From Rhizobium sp. 16-488-2b (GTDB lineage: Bacteria; Pseudomonadota; Alphaproteobacteria; Rhizobiales; Rhizobiaceae), in contig NZ_JAGHMF010000027.1 of assembly GCF_017741815.1 (NCBI RefSeq), positions 124,001 to 188,000 on the forward strand: a DNA stretch of 64,000 nt, written 5' to 3'. Position numbers and translations under genes: made by a program. The notes under the pieces are model-generated. The model ran no database searches. It had not been told where the DNA came from and saw nothing but the letters and a program-made list of their open reading frames with translations. Positions 36,401 through 44,423 of the stretch are shown in pieces; position 1 is the stretch's first letter; each line of letters begins with the position of its first letter.

Positions 36401-36802
36401 GTCCGTCTGAAGGTGTCCATCGATATTCCGGCGCTCTCGGCAAACGCAAAGCAGACCCTCGAACGTGTGCGCGATGCGATCGACCGCAACGACCTGCCGG
36501 CCGGTCTCGAATATGCGCTTGCCGACAAAATGGTGAAGGCGGAGCTCGAGGGATTTGCGAGAGCTGTATCGGAGCGTTTCGGCGAGCGGACCTTCCTGCC
36601 TCTTGCCGCAAAAGGCACCAACGGACAGACATTTAACACCGTCACCGCGGGGATGACGGCCGGACAGAGGGCCGAAGTGCAATCAGCATGGAATTTTATG
36701 CGGACCGCGCAGCAGCTGGCCGCGCATGAGCGCACGACGGAGGCTTTGAAACAGACGGAAACCCTGCGTCAGACAAAGAGCCAGGGACTGTCCCTGAAAT
36801 GA
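33491..36802 (+). CDS. traA: Conjugative relaxase-helicase TraA
   Basis: 1103-aa relaxase that nicks oriT and unwinds the transferred strand. The N-terminal MobA/MobL relaxase has 'SGRSAVLSAAYRHCAKM' and the metal-binding histidines in 'NPHVHLMTTLRPL' (about residue 141). The central SF1 helicase has 'GRAGAGKTTMMKAA' (Walker A, about 403), 'FVLDEAGMVSSRQM' (about 472), 'LIGDPEQLQPIEAGAAFRAI' (about 502) and 'YATTIHKSQGATVDRVKV'. GTG at 33491 is chosen because the family starts directly with the relaxase motif; a longer frame from 33350 would run through oriT. traF overlaps its stop. Confidence 0.95.
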   Translation: MAVPHFSVSVVARGSGRSAVLSAAYRHCAKMEFEREARTIDYTRKHGLLHEEFVIPADAPEWLRTMIADRSVAGASEAFWNKVEDFEKRSDAQLAKDVTIALPIELSAQQNIALVRDFVERHITSNGMVADWVYHDAPGNPHVHLMTTLRPLTEDGFGAKKVALLGPDGNPIRNDAGKIVYELWAGGIDDFNAFRDGWFACQNRHLALAGLDLRVDGRSFEKQGIDLEPTIHLGVGTKAIERKADVATKPVELERIELQDARRAENARRIDRSPKLVIDLITREKSVFDERDVAKILHRYIDDPALFQSLMVRIILHPDTFRLERERIDFATGSRLPAKYTTREMIRLEAQMANRAVWLSQRSSHGVRDPVLAATFARHDRLSDEQRTAIEHVAGAERIASVIGRAGAGKTTMMKAAREAWEAAGYRVVGGALAGKAAEGLEKEAGIPSRTLSSWELRWNAGRNQLDSKTVFVLDEAGMVSSRQMALFVEAVTKAGAKLVLIGDPEQLQPIEAGAAFRAISDRIGYAELETIYRQRQQWMRDASLDLARGNVGKAVDAYRANGKVIGWDLKADAVDNLIAAWDRDYDPAKTSLILAHLRRDVRMLNQMARIKLIERGVLDKGAMFKTADGDRNFAVGDQIVFLKNEGSLGVKNGMLAKVVETGPGRIVAQVGDGELARQVLVEQRFYNNLDYGYATTIHKSQGATVDRVKVLGSLSLDRHLTYVAMTRHREDLAVYYGRRSFAKAGGLIPVLSRRNAKETTLDYAGGPFYHQALRFAEARGLNLVNVARTLLRDRLEWTVGQKQKLIDLGARLAAVAAKLGLIIGSVKSPIHDTVRKARPMVSGITTFAKSIDQAVEDKVTADPGLKKQWEEVSTRFHLVYAQPGIAFKAINVDALLKDGAVANATIGRIRDQPESFGALKGKTGLLASGTDKQARATALTNAPALARNLERYLRQRAEAERKYEVEERAVRLKVSIDIPALSANAKQTLERVRDAIDRNDLPAGLEYALADKMVKAELEGFARAVSERFGERTFLPLAAKGTNGQTFNTVTAGMTAGQRAEVQSAWNFMRTAQQLAAHERTTEALKQTETLRQTKSQGLSLK

Positions 36803-37365
36803 CGGCGCAAGTCTCTGTACGTCGGATGCGACCTGCGCGACGATCGAATGCCGTCGTGCTTTTGTTGGTGGCGGCAACCGTCGTTGGGGGCAGTGCCGCT
36901 GCCGCCAAGATCGGCGGCTACCGCATCAACCTGACGCCGAGCGAGCCCCTCGGGATATGGCGCATCTCGGCGCTCAATCGAGTGGTATCGGCAGGCGATC
37001 TCGTCTTCATTTGCCCTCCGCAAACGCCTGTCATGCGAGAGGCCAGAGCGCGTGGCTATCTCCGCTTCGGAACCTGCCCGGGCGGGGTCGCTCCGCTCAT
37101 CAAGACGGTCATCGCGGTTCCCGGGCAGCATGTCGAAATCGGTGCGGGCGTAACGATCGACGGGCATGCGATCCCTTTCTCCGATCTGGCTCAGCGCGAC
37201 GGCAAGGGTCGGCCGATGGTGCCGTATTTCGGCGGCGCCGTGCCGGCACAAAGCGTCTTCCTCCATTCACCGCACAGGAGCTCCTACGACTCCCGCTACT
37301 TCGGTCCCCTTCCCGTTTCGGGCATCCTCGGCCTGGCGCAACCGGTGCTCACCTATGTGCCGTAA
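36799..37365 (+). CDS. traF: Conjugal transfer signal-peptidase-like protein TraF
   Basis: 188-aa S26-type peptidase homologue that in Ti/RP4 systems processes the pilin (TrbC). It has an N-terminal membrane anchor ('NAVVLLLVAATVVGGSAAAA'), the active-site Ser region 'INLTPSEPLGIW' and the Lys region 'PLIKTVIAVPGQHVEI'. ATGA overlap with traA and a further overlap with traB. Confidence 0.93.
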   Translation: MTAQVSVRRMRPARRSNAVVLLLVAATVVGGSAAAAKIGGYRINLTPSEPLGIWRISALNRVVSAGDLVFICPPQTPVMREARARGYLRFGTCPGGVAPLIKTVIAVPGQHVEIGAGVTIDGHAIPFSDLAQRDGKGRPMVPYFGGAVPAQSVFLHSPHRSSYDSRYFGPLPVSGILGLAQPVLTYVP

Positions 37366-38518
37366 GCGCGTTCGGCCGGTCCTGTTGATTGCCGCTTCAA
37401 TCATCGCCGGAACGGTGGCGTGGAGCGGTCACGTCCTTTTCCTTCCGCTCGCATGCACGTTTCCAACCCTCTGGGCGCTTGCGCGGTCACGACTGGCGGC
37501 CGCAGCGGTTTCCGCCGGTTATTTCCTCGCTGCATCACGCGGTCTGCCGCAGGGCGTTGCCACCTTCTATTCCTCCGACCTCTGGCCGGGACTGCTGCTC
37601 TGGCTCAGCGCATCGCTGGGCTTTGTCGGTGTCCACGCAATGTTCTGGACGAGATGCGAACGTACACGACCGTTTCGCTACCTCGCGGCAGTCTTGCTCA
37701 TGGCCATTCCGCCAATCGGTATCACCGGCTGGGCGCATCCGATCACGGCCGCGGGCGTGCTGTTTCCGGGATGGGGATGGTGGGGGCTCCTTGCCGCGAC
37801 AGCCGGCCTCATGGGCCTCGTAACCCGCATGTGGCCAGCTGTCGCGATTGTCCTGGCAGGCTTTTGGATCTGGTCCGCCGCAACCTGGGACGAGCCGAAG
37901 CTAACGGAAGCGTGGCGGGGCGTCGATCTCGAATTCGGCGCTTCACTCGGTCGCGACGTCAGCATTAGGCACCACCGTGATCTGATTGCCACGGTGAAGG
38001 ATCGAGCATCCGGCGGCGCCCTCACCATTGTCCTCCCCGAGAGCGCCCTGGGCTTCTGGACGCCGACCGTCGAGCGGCTCTGGGTAAATGGGCTGCAGGG
38101 CACTGACGTCACCGTCATTGCCGGCGCTGCGGTCGTCGATACGGGCGGATACGATAATGTTCTGGTCGCTCTCTCTCGTAACGGTGCTCGCGTCATTTAT
38201 CGCGAGCGCATGCCGGTCCCGGGCTCGATGTGGCAGCCTTGGCGTCCCCTGCTGGGTCAGAGCGGTGGCGCGCGGGCGCATTTCATCGCGGACCCGGTAG
38301 TGGCGGTCGCTGATGCTCGGGTCGCACCGCTGATCTGCTACGAGCAACTGATCGTCTGGCCCGTTCTCCAATCCATGCTCCACGATCCGGACGTCATTGT
38401 CGCCGTCGGCAACGGCTGGTGGACCAAGGGGACATCCATCGTCGCCATCCAACGCGCCAATGCGGAAGCCTGGGCGCGTCTGTTCGATAAGCCCCTCTTG
38501 ATTTCCTTCAACACCTGA
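37355..38518 (+). CDS. traB: Conjugal transfer protein TraB (nitrilase-fold)
   Basis: 387-aa membrane protein: about six hydrophobic segments in the first 190 residues, then a nitrilase/apolipoprotein-N-acyltransferase-like domain with 'TIVLPESALGFW' (Glu) and 'VAPLICYEQLIVWP' (Cys). The position of the usual catalytic Lys reads 'VIYRERMPVPGSMW' (Arg). ATG at 37355 lies inside the end of traF; the frame is open upstream to 37166. Known to support transfer efficiency in Ti plasmids; reaction unknown. Confidence 0.92.
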   Translation: MCRKRVRPVLLIAASIIAGTVAWSGHVLFLPLACTFPTLWALARSRLAAAAVSAGYFLAASRGLPQGVATFYSSDLWPGLLLWLSASLGFVGVHAMFWTRCERTRPFRYLAAVLLMAIPPIGITGWAHPITAAGVLFPGWGWWGLLAATAGLMGLVTRMWPAVAIVLAGFWIWSAATWDEPKLTEAWRGVDLEFGASLGRDVSIRHHRDLIATVKDRASGGALTIVLPESALGFWTPTVERLWVNGLQGTDVTVIAGAAVVDTGGYDNVLVALSRNGARVIYRERMPVPGSMWQPWRPLLGQSGGARAHFIADPVVAVADARVAPLICYEQLIVWPVLQSMLHDPDVIVAVGNGWWTKGTSIVAIQRANAEAWARLFDKPLLISFNT

Positions 38519-38534
38519 AGCCCGAGGAGACCTC

Positions 38535-39149
38535 ATGCTCGACGCTGCCCTGATCCAACAATGCGCCGACCCCTCATTGAAGCCGGCAATCGTCGAACAG
38601 TTCGTGACCGCTGCGGGCTCGAACGATCCGCTTGCCGTCACGGTCAAATCGGGTGGCCGATTGATCCTCGTCCCGAAGGCGATGACGCCGGACGAGGCCA
38701 TGGCGATCGTCCGGCAGTATGTCGGCCAGGCAGTGGTCCGCGTCGGCTTGACACAGTTCCCTGCGGGTGTCGGCGTCAAGGATACGGCCGACTTAAAGGC
38801 TGATCTCGTCGATCCTTGCGAAAACCTTCGCAAGGGAACGGCGATGTTCGCGAAGGTCTTGCGGATCGTTGCCAAATGGTACGGCAATCCGAAGAGCGAT
38901 GACGTCTTCCCTCAGATCTTCGAGGACGCTGTCTACGCCTGGAAGACCGGCGAGTTCGAAGGCGTGAGCGTGTTCCAGGCGGAGGATCCGAGAAAAAGCG
39001 TGACGATAGACAATGTATTGCCTCCAGAGGAGGCCGAGGCGAGCAGCGACATACCTCCTGCGGATACAAGCACTGAAGGCGCCGAGAAAAGCGAGAACGT
39101 TGGGTCAGCTGAGATGCGGATCGACCTGTCGAGGATCGGAGGAAAATGA
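38535..39149 (+). CDS. traH: Conjugal transfer protein TraH
   Basis: 204-aa TraH-family protein ('ALIQQCADPSLKPAIVEQFV', 'VRQYVGQAVVRVGLTQFPAG', 'FPQIFEDAVYAWKTGEFEG'). The N-terminal part recalls lytic-transglycosylase-associated regions, and the C-terminal 50 residues are acidic and low-complexity. GAGGAG upstream of the ATG. Last gene of traAFBH. Confidence 0.9.
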   Translation: MLDAALIQQCADPSLKPAIVEQFVTAAGSNDPLAVTVKSGGRLILVPKAMTPDEAMAIVRQYVGQAVVRVGLTQFPAGVGVKDTADLKADLVDPCENLRKGTAMFAKVLRIVAKWYGNPKSDDVFPQIFEDAVYAWKTGEFEGVSVFQAEDPRKSVTIDNVLPPEEAEASSDIPPADTSTEGAEKSENVGSAEMRIDLSRIGGK

Positions 39150-39165
39150 TTTCCTTGGAAGGTGA

Positions 39166-39543
39166 CTATACTTCCGGAAGCGAATAGCGCGTGAGAACCG
39201 CTTCCTCTCCGTCGAGGGTTACTTCGATGACTGCGTTGACCATATCCTGCGCGCCTGCCAGATCCTGCAATATGAGGGCAAACAATTCTCGTTGCAGCAC
39301 AGGCAGCACCTGCGGGACGATAATCACCAGACCCGCATGCAGCTCTTCCTTGGCATAGAGCTTCCGGAAGTCGCGGGCGTTGTTCGTCACGAAGGTGAAA
39401 TCTTCCTCGATAATCCGAGGCATTAGGTCCCAATCGGTCTCGCCGCTCAGTCCCAGCCAATTTACATGGAAACAATCGTGGCCGTGCTCTTGAGCCACGG
39501 CCACGAGAGACGTGTGAAGGCATTCATCGATAAGAAACTTCAC
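39166..39543 (-). CDS. DUF5615 PIN-like protein, putative toxin
   Basis: 125-aa Mut7-C/PIN-like protein: 'MKFLIDECLHTSLVAVAQEH' and 'FTFVTNNARDFRKLYAKEEL' carry the acidic residues of the PIN active site. Members paired with DUF433 genes are considered toxin-antitoxin modules. It overlaps the DUF433 gene by 4 bp (ATGA), toxin second. Confidence 0.85.
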   Translation of the reverse strand: MKFLIDECLHTSLVAVAQEHGHDCFHVNWLGLSGETDWDLMPRIIEEDFTFVTNNARDFRKLYAKEELHAGLVIIVPQVLPVLQRELFALILQDLAGAQDMVNAVIEVTLDGEEAVLTRYSLPEV

Positions 39544-40172
39544 GAGGTCGAGCCAGACGTTTTAGGGACGTTCTCGTTCCGAAGGATCAGGCGCTTCACG
39601 GATTTCACCTTCAGGCCCTGCTCCGAAAGCTTCCTCGGACGTCCTCTGGCGGGATGGGCCGCAACCCAGATCTCGGCAAGTTCCACCATGCGCTCGGTGA
39701 GCGAAGGATAGCCCTCAACGATTTCCGCTGTACTTGCGCCTTGGGTCTTCATCGCGGCAATCGTTCGCACGGGAACACGGGTTCGCTTGAAAACCGGCTC
39801 GCCGCCCACGACGCCTTTCACGCTTTCAATCAGTCGTTCGGCTTCTCGAAGCGCCTCGGCCCGCGCGGCCAGTTGTTCTCGTGCTCGCGCAACGTCGATA
39901 ATGAGATAATCGTCTGCCCTAACAGTTTCGGCATCGGGGTTCTGGTCGATCGTATCGAATAGGCGCTTGCGGCGCTCGGCAGACAAGATCGATCCGACGC
40001 CGTACCAGAGCTTCAACCGAAGCAGATCCTCATCGGTGAGTGCTCGACCCCTGCTACCAACGAGATGAGTCTCGATGATGCGCTTGTCGATCGCATTGTG
40101 CACCGACTTCACAGCGATCTCGCTGACAGCCGCCGCCTCGGCGGGTGTGTAGGCGTGTGACGTGCTGGCCAT
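39540..40172 (-). CDS. DUF433 protein, putative antitoxin
   Basis: 210-aa protein with an N-terminal helix-turn-helix-like segment ('YTPAEAAAVSEIAVKSVHNA') and a C-terminal DUF433 domain ('GEPVFKRTRVPVRTIAAMKT', 'EIVEGYPSLTERMVELAEIW'). Longer than stand-alone DUF433 proteins (about 75 aa). ATG at 40172 has AGGAG 9 bases upstream; a second ATG at 40178 is too close to it. Likely autoregulated through the palindrome at 40177-40194. Confidence 0.82.
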   Translation of the reverse strand: MASTSHAYTPAEAAAVSEIAVKSVHNAIDKRIIETHLVGSRGRALTDEDLLRLKLWYGVGSILSAERRKRLFDTIDQNPDAETVRADDYLIIDVARAREQLAARAEALREAERLIESVKGVVGGEPVFKRTRVPVRTIAAMKTQGASTAEIVEGYPSLTERMVELAEIWVAAHPARGRPRKLSEQGLKVKSVKRLILRNENVPKTSGSTS

Positions 40173-40176
40173 AATC

Positions 40177-40194
40177 ATTCTCCTTGTGGAGAAT
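40177..40194. promoter_or_regulatory. Palindromic operator overlapping the DUF433 ribosome site
   Basis: ATTCTCC-TTGT-GGAGAAT, 7-bp perfect arms. Its left arm contains the AGGAG ribosome site of the reverse-strand DUF433 gene, so binding would block expression of the pair. Confidence 0.5.
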
Positions 40195-40343
40195 ATATAA
40201 TGCGGCCCGCCGCTCGTGTAAAGCCTTGACCCATGCTCAATCTCAGTGGTCGAGCTGTCCCAATCGATCGATGCACATCGGCTTCGGAGCGGAAACCGCC
40301 TCCGAACCCTAAAATCCAGTCGACCACGGGCGCGATTTGCAGA

Positions 40344-40556
40344 TCAGTTCGATTTGGTCACAAGCTCGGCGGGTTCGACGCCCAGCGCTTCTGAAATCTG
40401 GCCAAGGACGGTGAGGGTTGCCGACATTTCGGCGCGTTCAATGGCACCGATATGGCGTGCGCTCAGGCCTGTGCGGTGCGCCAGTTCCTCCTGCGTCAGT
40501 TTCTTGCCATGACGTATTCGACGCAAATTGACCGCCATGACCTCGTTGAGATCCAT
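40344..40556 (-). CDS. XRE-family helix-turn-helix regulator
   Basis: 70-aa Cro/C1-type repressor: 'LRRIRHGKKLTQEELAHRTG' and 'ARHIGAIERAEMSATLTVL' are the canonical HTH, with almost nothing else. It is divergent from traM, and a nested palindrome (40574-40610) lies between them. It probably represses itself and perhaps traM. Confidence 0.85.
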   Translation of the reverse strand: MDLNEVMAVNLRRIRHGKKLTQEELAHRTGLSARHIGAIERAEMSATLTVLGQISEALGVEPAELVTKSN

Positions 40557-40573
40557 GACGTGAGCGGAACCTG

Positions 40574-40610
40574 AATCGGAATTATTGTTCTAGGAACTAT
40601 AGTTCCGATT
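40574..40610. promoter_or_regulatory. Nested palindrome between xre and traM, candidate operator
   Basis: Core palindrome GGAACTATAGTTCC (40593-40606) inside a wider inverted repeat AATCGGAA (40574-40581) / TTCCGATT (40603-40610). It is 18-54 bp upstream of the xre start and about 120 bp upstream of traM. Confidence 0.55.
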
Positions 40611-40731
40611 CGACATGTCCTGTGATATTGGGGGCAATCGATCTTCGACGGATTTGCAATGTTGGTCTTATGATAGTCTGTAGCGCGGCCGCACAGTGCG
40701 GGACCAAAGCATCGTTTCGAGTGGTGAAGGA

Positions 40732-41133
40732 ATGAGTTTCGAGGAAAAACGAATGAACGATGCGGAGTCCTCTGAGACCGACAAGAGCGAGCGGGATCCG
40801 CGGTTCTGTTCGATGCCGAAGGAAGCGTTGGAGGAATTGGCGGTGTCGGCAATACACGAACACCGCCGGCTGCTCGCCGCGGATGAGGCTGTCTACGAGG
40901 AATGGACTCGCGCGAGCGGCGACCCCTCGGTTTCCAGCGACGTCCTGGCAAACCTGCAGGATGAATACATTGCCCGTCAGAAGAAGTCCGAAGCCCAGCA
41001 GGAAGAGCTGTCGCAGATCATCGACGCACTTGGCTACATCCCCGACGTCCCATTGGACGATTCAGCACGGTGTTTCGAACATACAATCCGGCCATCAGTA
41101 TCATCGTATCGGGCGGAGAAGACTGGAAGCTAG
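40732..41133 (+). CDS. traM: TraM-like quorum-sensing antiactivator
   Basis: 133-aa protein whose core 'LEELAVSAIHEHRRLLAADE' and end 'QIIDALGYIPDVPLDD' follow the TraM pattern (TraM binds and inactivates TraR in Ti-type plasmids). The helical middle ('DEYIARQKKSEAQQEELSQI') fits the antiparallel helices of TraM. AAGGA precedes the ATG at 40732. Unlike classical Ti plasmids it is not next to a traR gene; the nearest TraR-like gene is 14 kb away. Assignment from sequence pattern, good but not certain. Confidence 0.72.
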   Translation: MSFEEKRMNDAESSETDKSERDPRFCSMPKEALEELAVSAIHEHRRLLAADEAVYEEWTRASGDPSVSSDVLANLQDEYIARQKKSEAQQEELSQIIDALGYIPDVPLDDSARCFEHTIRPSVSSYRAEKTGS

Positions 41134-41143
41134 CTCGTTGTGT

Positions 41144-41431
41144 TCATGTTGGTATATTGCCACCCATAAATTCGACGCCCAGTTCATTAAACCTACGCCA
41201 ACGTATTTCACATTGACGCCGAGAACCGCCTTCCAGCGCCAGCTCGAACACGTTGGGAAGTTCCATCGTCGTTTCCATGACCAACCGGGCGCCACCTGCA
41301 GACAGATTGCGGATCGTGCAATCCCGCGTGGCCACGCCGTTGTTATAGATGATACGCGCGCCCTTGAAGGCGCGTATTCTGGGGGACGCCCGCCGCTCAT
41401 CCACGGCAGAGCAAACCGTCGGGACGTGCAA
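41144..41431 (-). CDS. PilZ-domain c-di-GMP receptor
   Basis: 95-aa single-domain PilZ protein: 'DERRASPRIRAFKGARIIYN' holds the RxxxR motif and 'DCTIRNLSAGGARLVME' the (D/N)xSxxG motif, so c-di-GMP binding is expected. It lies downstream of the Tad-type genes on the same strand (27 bp gap), suggesting control of surface appendages. Confidence 0.85.
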   Translation of the reverse strand: MHVPTVCSAVDERRASPRIRAFKGARIIYNNGVATRDCTIRNLSAGGARLVMETTMELPNVFELALEGGSRRQCEIRWRRFNELGVEFMGGNIPT

Positions 41432-41458
41432 CGTGGTATGGAGCCCCGTGCGGCCACA

Positions 41459-41896
41459 TCAGTAGTTGGTGTAGCATGCTTCGGCTTTCAGCTGAGTGCC
41501 GCCCGCCAGGGACGTCAGGAGATTTGGCACAACGGTCGTGAACTCGTATTCGATCCTCGCCTTTGAAAGACCTTCCAAACCGTTGCAGCTGGCACTGCGA
41601 TCGAGAGTGATCGCCGTCGGATCAAGTTGGATGAGCCACCCCGCCGCTTTGGACTTCGCAAATGCGATCGCATTCTCCGAGCTGTAGGCTCCACCGTCTT
41701 CGCATTGGATCTGCGGTATGCCCATGCAACGCGCCGTGGCGATTGCTGTTTCGTGAAGAGCATGGGTCGCCCAGAACAACCGGGCAAATTCGATCATACC
41801 AAACAGCAACAACAAAAAGACCGGCGCGACCAACGCAAACTCAACGGCGCTGGCGCCGGAACGTTCACGAATGAACCTGCGTATGGAATACCTCAT
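41459..41896 (-). CDS. TadE-family pseudopilin
   Basis: 145-aa protein with a short basic leader and the TadE hydrophobic helix 'GASAVEFALVAPVFLLLLFG', including the Glu+5-like residue (A-V-E-F). TadE proteins are minor pilins of Flp/Tad pili and need TadV processing. It overlaps the next upstream gene by 4 bp. Confidence 0.85.
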   Translation of the reverse strand: MRYSIRRFIRERSGASAVEFALVAPVFLLLLFGMIEFARLFWATHALHETAIATARCMGIPQIQCEDGGAYSSENAIAFAKSKAAGWLIQLDPTAITLDRSASCNGLEGLSKARIEYEFTTVVPNLLTSLAGGTQLKAEACYTNY

Positions 41897-42489
41897 TTCG
41901 TCTGCACCATTGCGTTGGCGGCAATGGAACCGTCCTTGACGACATCGAACATCGTGAAGAACGGGGTATATGCCTGCTTTGCCGTTACAGCGACATAGCG
42001 TCCGGCACGCCCGCCGTCAGGGCAAGACGAGTTGCAGGTGACTTGCGACCCCCACTCGACAGATGCGGCATTCCCCTTCGGGCAATAGCAGGCATTGGCC
42101 TGACTGGAGACGCCACCGATCTTGATCGTCGCCCCGTCATAACTGGCCTGCGGACCGTTATTGACCTGTATTGCCGCGGTGGCATCGCCCCGATAATTGC
42201 TGGCGATCATGAGGGCAAGATTCTTGGCCAGTTCGCTACCGTTGCTGCCATCGACCTGGTCGGCATGGGCGATTGCATAGCTGGCGCTTGCCGAGACGGC
42301 CGCCTCCAGTTGAAATCGCGAGAACACCAGCATTCCCAGATCGACACTCGCCACGAAGACGAGAGCGAAGATGGGAACGACCAAGGCAAATTCGATAGCA
42401 GCATTGCCCTTTGTGTCTTTCAACACAAAAAGCGGATGGCCAAGGCGAACGCGTGCTCGCAGCGCCATTATTCTCAGAAACGTCTTCAT
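41893..42489 (-). CDS. TadE/TadG-like pseudopilin
   Basis: 198-aa protein with 'GNAAIEFALVVPIFALVFVA' (TadE-type helix) and a C-terminal domain rich in cysteines ('ANACYCPKGNAASVEWG', 'TCNSSCPDGG'), probably disulfide-bonded outside the membrane. ATG at 42489 (MKTFLRIMAL) overlaps the end of the large TadG-like gene by 4 bp. The three genes form one tightly packed operon. Confidence 0.82.
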   Translation of the reverse strand: MKTFLRIMALRARVRLGHPLFVLKDTKGNAAIEFALVVPIFALVFVASVDLGMLVFSRFQLEAAVSASASYAIAHADQVDGSNGSELAKNLALMIASNYRGDATAAIQVNNGPQASYDGATIKIGGVSSQANACYCPKGNAASVEWGSQVTCNSSCPDGGRAGRYVAVTAKQAYTPFFTMFDVVKDGSIAANAMVQTK

Positions 42490-44423
42490 TGGACCAAGGC
42501 CACCTTTCGGGTTCCACTCAGTTGCGTACATTCGGACATCGCTTGGGAGCCGCCGGATAGCGAGATGCTCGTGCCGATCAGTTGCAGACAGCCGTTACCC
42601 GCGTCCCCGAGCTGACCACCACCGCCAAAATCGATCACGCCATTTGGAAAATAGAAGGCGCCCGAGATTTTCGCTCTGCCGCCGGAGGTGATCTCAGCGC
42701 CTGTCGTATTCTTGGAAGACTGCGGACCGATAACCGCCAATTCCGCATAGGGGCCGGATTTCGGGGCGTTGAGCGTGATGGCGTTGCCGCCGGTCAGGCA
42801 GAATGACTTTCCGCTACATTCCCAATCAGAAGGTGTTTCGGTGCCTGACAGGACGATGGTGACGTCCTTGCCGGAGACCGCGACGTTGTCGCTGCATGCG
42901 GAGCCGCCGGTATTCACCGAGAAGTACCCGTCAACGGTATAGGTACCAGCGCCAAGTCGTGCACCGCCTGCCAGATTGACGTTTCCGGATATGTCATGCT
43001 CGGCGCTTGCGGGGATGGTGATGCAGCTACCGCCACCACCGCCGTTCAGATCTCCGTTCAGGCGGAAAACACCCTTTCCGGTGCTGGCATCCGCCATGAC
43101 CGTGATGGAGCCGCCATCAAGCCCGATGGCGTTGTCGCCGCTGGATTTCCCGATGGTGTAGCTGTTGGACGTACCGGCCCCGAGTTTGAGTGTGGCGCCT
43201 GCACCCGTGTAGAAACCTGCGTCAAACACGAAGGCGCTTGGTCCATCTATGGTGACTTTGCCCGAGGCACAGAGGCTATAGCGGGCATCACCACATTTCT
43301 CGCCTCCCATGCCGAAGTGGAACGAACCAGTTCCAAATGTCAGGTCCGCACCATAGACCCCCTTCTCGACGTTGAACGTGCCGTCACCGAATTCGAGCTT
43401 CGTGCCGAAGTCGTTCTGAATCCTGCCCGAGAAGTTATAGACTGTCGACTTGACCCCCGAGACGTTGAACTTCACCTGGAGGTTGCCGTGGACAAGCAAC
43501 GAGCCGATGTTGATCTTGGAACCGCTGCAGGTCACATCCCACTTGTCCATCCAGTACTGATTGTAGTTGGCCGGATCGTAGCTGCATCCAATGGCCTGCA
43601 GGGCGGCGGCAGTGTCCGGGGGTGAGGTGCTGCCACCGAACTCGATGTCCTTGCCTTTGGTGACCGAAGCCTCAGTCGGCCAGGACGCCTTCCGAATTAT
43701 GTCGAGGCGAGCATTGAGTTCCGCCACGCCCGCGTGATTTTCCAAGGGATCGGAGGTGTACTGCTTGGTGACGGGAGCTTCGCTGCCGTCGCCTTTCACA
43801 ATGTTCGCTGTCCACGGACAGGGCTGCGAAGAACCCTCAAAGTAGGTGGCACTCTTGGCTGTGATCTTGGTACCACATGGTGCGATCAGATCGTTGTTAG
43901 AGGCCACGTAGCAATTTGGCGCGCCGACCTGGACACCACCGGAAAGCGTCACGCCTGTTCCCGATTTATCAAGCGCGATGATGCAGGCACTTTCCGCCGC
44001 GCCAAACGAAGAATAGGCCTCTGCTGCGACGTCAAGCTGAGGTTTCACCCCTAGAACCGGCGCCAGAAACAGCGTGTTCGTCGTCTTCACCTCAACGTAT
44101 ACCGCCTGGAGCTTTTCGTTTTTCGGTGACGCCGCAAGCGAGACGGAAACGTTCGCGGGATCGACGCCGTTGAGCTTCGCAACATTGAGCGCGGCAGACC
44201 TCATCCGATCCTGCGAGCTTGTTTCACTATAGGCGAGCGCGCCCGCGTAAGATGCCAGATCAGCAGTGCGCTGATTTTCGTCCCGGACCAGCAACCCGTA
44301 TCCATACTCGACGGACAAAGCAGCAAAACCAATGATGACCGGCAGCAGTATTGCCGCCATGATCGCGATGCCGCCGTGCCGGTCGGCGCTCAAACGTAAA
44401 ATAAGGTGGTGAATAATCTTCAT
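42486..44423 (-). CDS. TadG-like pilus-associated protein with large glycine-rich exported domain
   Basis: 645-aa protein: an N-terminal Tad-type helix ('GGIAIMAAILLPVIIGFAAL', followed by 'RTADLASYAGALA') and a long exported part with repeated Gly/Ser/Thr-rich segments such as 'GVYGADLTFGTGSFHFGMGG' and 'GNVNLAGGARLGAGTYTVDG', suggestive of a right-handed beta-helix. Several Cys pairs occur. ATG at 44423 is preferred to the TTG at 44429. TadA-D ATPase/platform genes are not in the window, so it would use a Tad machine encoded elsewhere. Confidence 0.8.
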   Translation of the reverse strand: MKIIHHLILRLSADRHGGIAIMAAILLPVIIGFAALSVEYGYGLLVRDENQRTADLASYAGALAYSETSSQDRMRSAALNVAKLNGVDPANVSVSLAASPKNEKLQAVYVEVKTTNTLFLAPVLGVKPQLDVAAEAYSSFGAAESACIIALDKSGTGVTLSGGVQVGAPNCYVASNNDLIAPCGTKITAKSATYFEGSSQPCPWTANIVKGDGSEAPVTKQYTSDPLENHAGVAELNARLDIIRKASWPTEASVTKGKDIEFGGSTSPPDTAAALQAIGCSYDPANYNQYWMDKWDVTCSGSKINIGSLLVHGNLQVKFNVSGVKSTVYNFSGRIQNDFGTKLEFGDGTFNVEKGVYGADLTFGTGSFHFGMGGEKCGDARYSLCASGKVTIDGPSAFVFDAGFYTGAGATLKLGAGTSNSYTIGKSSGDNAIGLDGGSITVMADASTGKGVFRLNGDLNGGGGGSCITIPASAEHDISGNVNLAGGARLGAGTYTVDGYFSVNTGGSACSDNVAVSGKDVTIVLSGTETPSDWECSGKSFCLTGGNAITLNAPKSGPYAELAVIGPQSSKNTTGAEITSGGRAKISGAFYFPNGVIDFGGGGQLGDAGNGCLQLIGTSISLSGGSQAMSECTQLSGTRKVALVQ

